Assembly (NCBI GenBank): GCA_002692605.1 | Contig: NZLE01000119.1 | Span: 1 to 6,427, forward strand | Direction of reading: 5' to 3' | Source of the DNA: Opitutia bacterium | Lineage (GTDB): Bacteria; Verrucomicrobiota; Verrucomicrobiia; Opitutales; Seribacteraceae | Length of the DNA: 6,427 nt | Position numbers and translations under genes: made by a program | The notes under the pieces: generated by a model | The model's database searches: none | Seen by the model: only the letters and a program-made list of their open reading frames with translations | Told to the model about the DNA's origin: nothing | Shown: piece by piece, positions 5,376-6,427 of the stretch | Numbering within the stretch: position 1 is the first letter of the stretch | How the letters are laid out: each line of letters starts with the position of its first letter

Positions 5376-6316
5376 CTGAAAGTCGTCTTGAGATTGATGT
5401 CTTCCATGACCTTGTACCAAAGCGATTTTCGAATCTCCAAATACAAGGCTACGGTGCGAAGGCATTCGCACTCGTGCGTTGTGAGAATCTTCTCGATGCT
5501 GACCATGTCGGCCAGAATGGTGAAGATTTGATGACGCTCTTCCTCTTTCGTCGCATCGCGGAGGGAACGGGTCAACTGACTCAACTGCAGTTCCGAAACG
5601 TCGATGGCGCCGGCAACCTCCAGGATGCACTTGGCAACGTCATCATTTAATCCGCAAATGTCCGTGAGGGTTTCGAGAATGAAGTCCTTCTCGGCCAAAT
5701 CAATTCGAGCGTCCTCATTGGCGAACCAGCAGAGAATGGCGGCCAACAGACAAATTTTTTGCAGTTCGGGCTTCGATTGGGTGACGATGAAATCCTCATT
5801 GAGAAGGGCTTTGCGGAAAATGAAATAGACCGGATTATCGAAGAATTCGTGAATGAATTTGTCCCGGCCTTCCAATTTCTTTTTCCAGCCGGGTTCCTTT
5901 GCGATTTGCGCGTGAAAGAAAAAATACTTGAGCTTGCGGAGAAACTTGCCGGCGCTCTCCTGCAGGGAGCTTTGCAATTCATGGGCAAACACCTTCTCCT
6001 CGATGGAGATAACGCCATCCGCCTGCAGGATGTGAATCAACGATTTCCAAGCGATGCTTTGATGATCCTTGTTGTAGACCTTATCGATGAAATCATCGAC
6101 AATGGCGTTTTGCTCGGAGGCATTGATGGGATAGGCGAGATAAATCTTCAGTTTCCTCCAGTCTTCGAAGGAGATATTGGGCATTTGCAAGACCAAGGCC
6201 GTCAGGCGTTCAAGTTCATTGTCTTTAAGGTTTCCATCCATCCAAGCTGCCGCCGCCAATATTTTGCCAAGGCCAAGGTTTAAAGGGTTGCTGTTGTTTT
6301 TAAATGAAAATTCCAT
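5372..6316 (-). CDS. TerB-like protein with two tandem helical units (314 aa)
   Basis: The protein is almost entirely alpha-helical, with no signal peptide or clear membrane segment, so it is probably cytosolic. It shows the TerB/DjlA-type signature of an acidic turn followed by a helix beginning with Glu, four times: AAWMDGNLKDNELERL (23-38), ILQADGVISIEEKVFA (96-111), WFANEDARIDLAEKDF (197-212) and a degenerate copy around DMVSIEKILTTHECECL (270-286). One TerB domain normally holds two such elements, so this looks like two units (about 13-125 and 187-298) joined by a charged linker with aromatic residues. TerB-family domains occur in tellurite/phage-stress systems and as accessory domains of co-chaperones, where the acidic turns may bind metal; the role here is unknown. 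No ter operon partners are visible. ATG 6316 has no Shine-Dalgarno, but the upstream sequence is AT-rich with GATAAT-like motifs. yaaA follows 105 bp downstream on the same strand. Confidence 0.75.
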   Translation of the reverse strand: MEFSFKNNSNPLNLGLGKILAAAAWMDGNLKDNELERLTALVLQMPNISFEDWRKLKIYLAYPINASEQNAIVDDFIDKVYNKDHQSIAWKSLIHILQADGVISIEEKVFAHELQSSLQESAGKFLRKLKYFFFHAQIAKEPGWKKKLEGRDKFIHEFFDNPVYFIFRKALLNEDFIVTQSKPELQKICLLAAILCWFANEDARIDLAEKDFILETLTDICGLNDDVAKCILEVAGAIDVSELQLSQLTRSLRDATKEEERHQIFTILADMVSIEKILTTHECECLRTVALYLEIRKSLWYKVMEDINLKTTFS

Positions 6317-6383
6317 GAAGACTAATTTGTATATTATCTACCAATTAAACAATACCCTTGTTGCGCTGAGGCATAAGGACAAA

Positions 6384-6427
6384 ATGAATGGTATTCCCGA
6401 AACTTTTTTCCGTTCGGGGTTGCCCCA
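6384..6427 (+). CDS. Possible 5' end of an unidentified gene, cut by the window edge
   Basis: ATG 6384 is preceded at 4-nt spacing by AAGGA (6375-6379), and the frame stays open to the window end, giving MNGIPETFFRSGLP and onward. It is divergent from the TerB-like gene. The same frame is open further upstream to ATG 6315, but that start has no Shine-Dalgarno and would overlap the TerB-like start codon, so 6384 is preferred. Fourteen residues are too few to assign a family. Confidence 0.4.
   Translation, partial: MNGIPETFFRSGLP
6396..6418. repeat. Inverted repeat at the right edge
   Basis: CCCGAA (6396-6401) and TTCGGG (6413-6418) are inverted arms around an 11-nt loop containing a T-run. 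A second small hairpin, GGGG-TTG-CCCC (6416-6426), overlaps it. If the edge gene is real these lie within its first codons. The role is unknown; it is reported as a visible structure only. Confidence 0.35.

Noticed and set aside
5759..6283. 174-aa plus-strand open frame opposite the TerB-like gene
   Set aside because: Its translation mirrors the helical coding of the opposite strand; it has no start signal or recognisable motif, and the minus-strand frame is longer and shows TerB signatures.

Overview
The window is a compact, gene-dense bacterial chromosome segment of intermediate G+C content, with no phage, insertion-sequence, CRISPR or tRNA/rRNA signal. The housekeeping proteins (a long-form S-adenosylhomocysteinase and an Obg GTPase without a C-terminal OCT domain) suggest a Gram-negative bacterium. 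The overall protein style suggests the Verrucomicrobiota/Opitutae neighbourhood, but this is an impression from sequence alone and not a firm assignment.

Left half, plus strand: ahcY (62-1510) ends in a strong intrinsic terminator. obgE (1624-2613) follows with its own recognisable promoter and Shine-Dalgarno. After a weaker terminator-like element comes a 24-bp near-perfect palindrome (2649-2672). It sits directly in front of a two-gene cassette of tiny basic proteins: 71 aa at 2682-2897 and 60 aa at 2902-3084. The second of these starts at GTG behind a perfect AGGAGG. I recognise neither protein.

Right half, minus strand, read right to left: a 314-aa protein with two TerB-like helical units (6316-5372), then yaaA (5266-4478), then a secreted endonuclease/exonuclease/phosphatase-family protein with an extra C-terminal OB-like region (4453-3077). 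yaaA and the exported nuclease-like gene are about 24 bp apart and are probably co-transcribed. The last minus-strand gene converges on the 60-aa gene, and their stop-codon ends overlap by 8 bp. At the far right edge a plus-strand gene appears to begin (6384 onward), divergent from the TerB-like gene, and is cut off by the window end.

Functionally, AhcY removes the S-adenosylhomocysteine left by methyltransferases, Obg supports ribosome assembly and growth control, and YaaA belongs to an oxidative-stress/iron family. No single pathway links the two halves. The least explained part is the palindrome plus small-protein cassette at 2649-3084, and the second is the tandem TerB-like protein.
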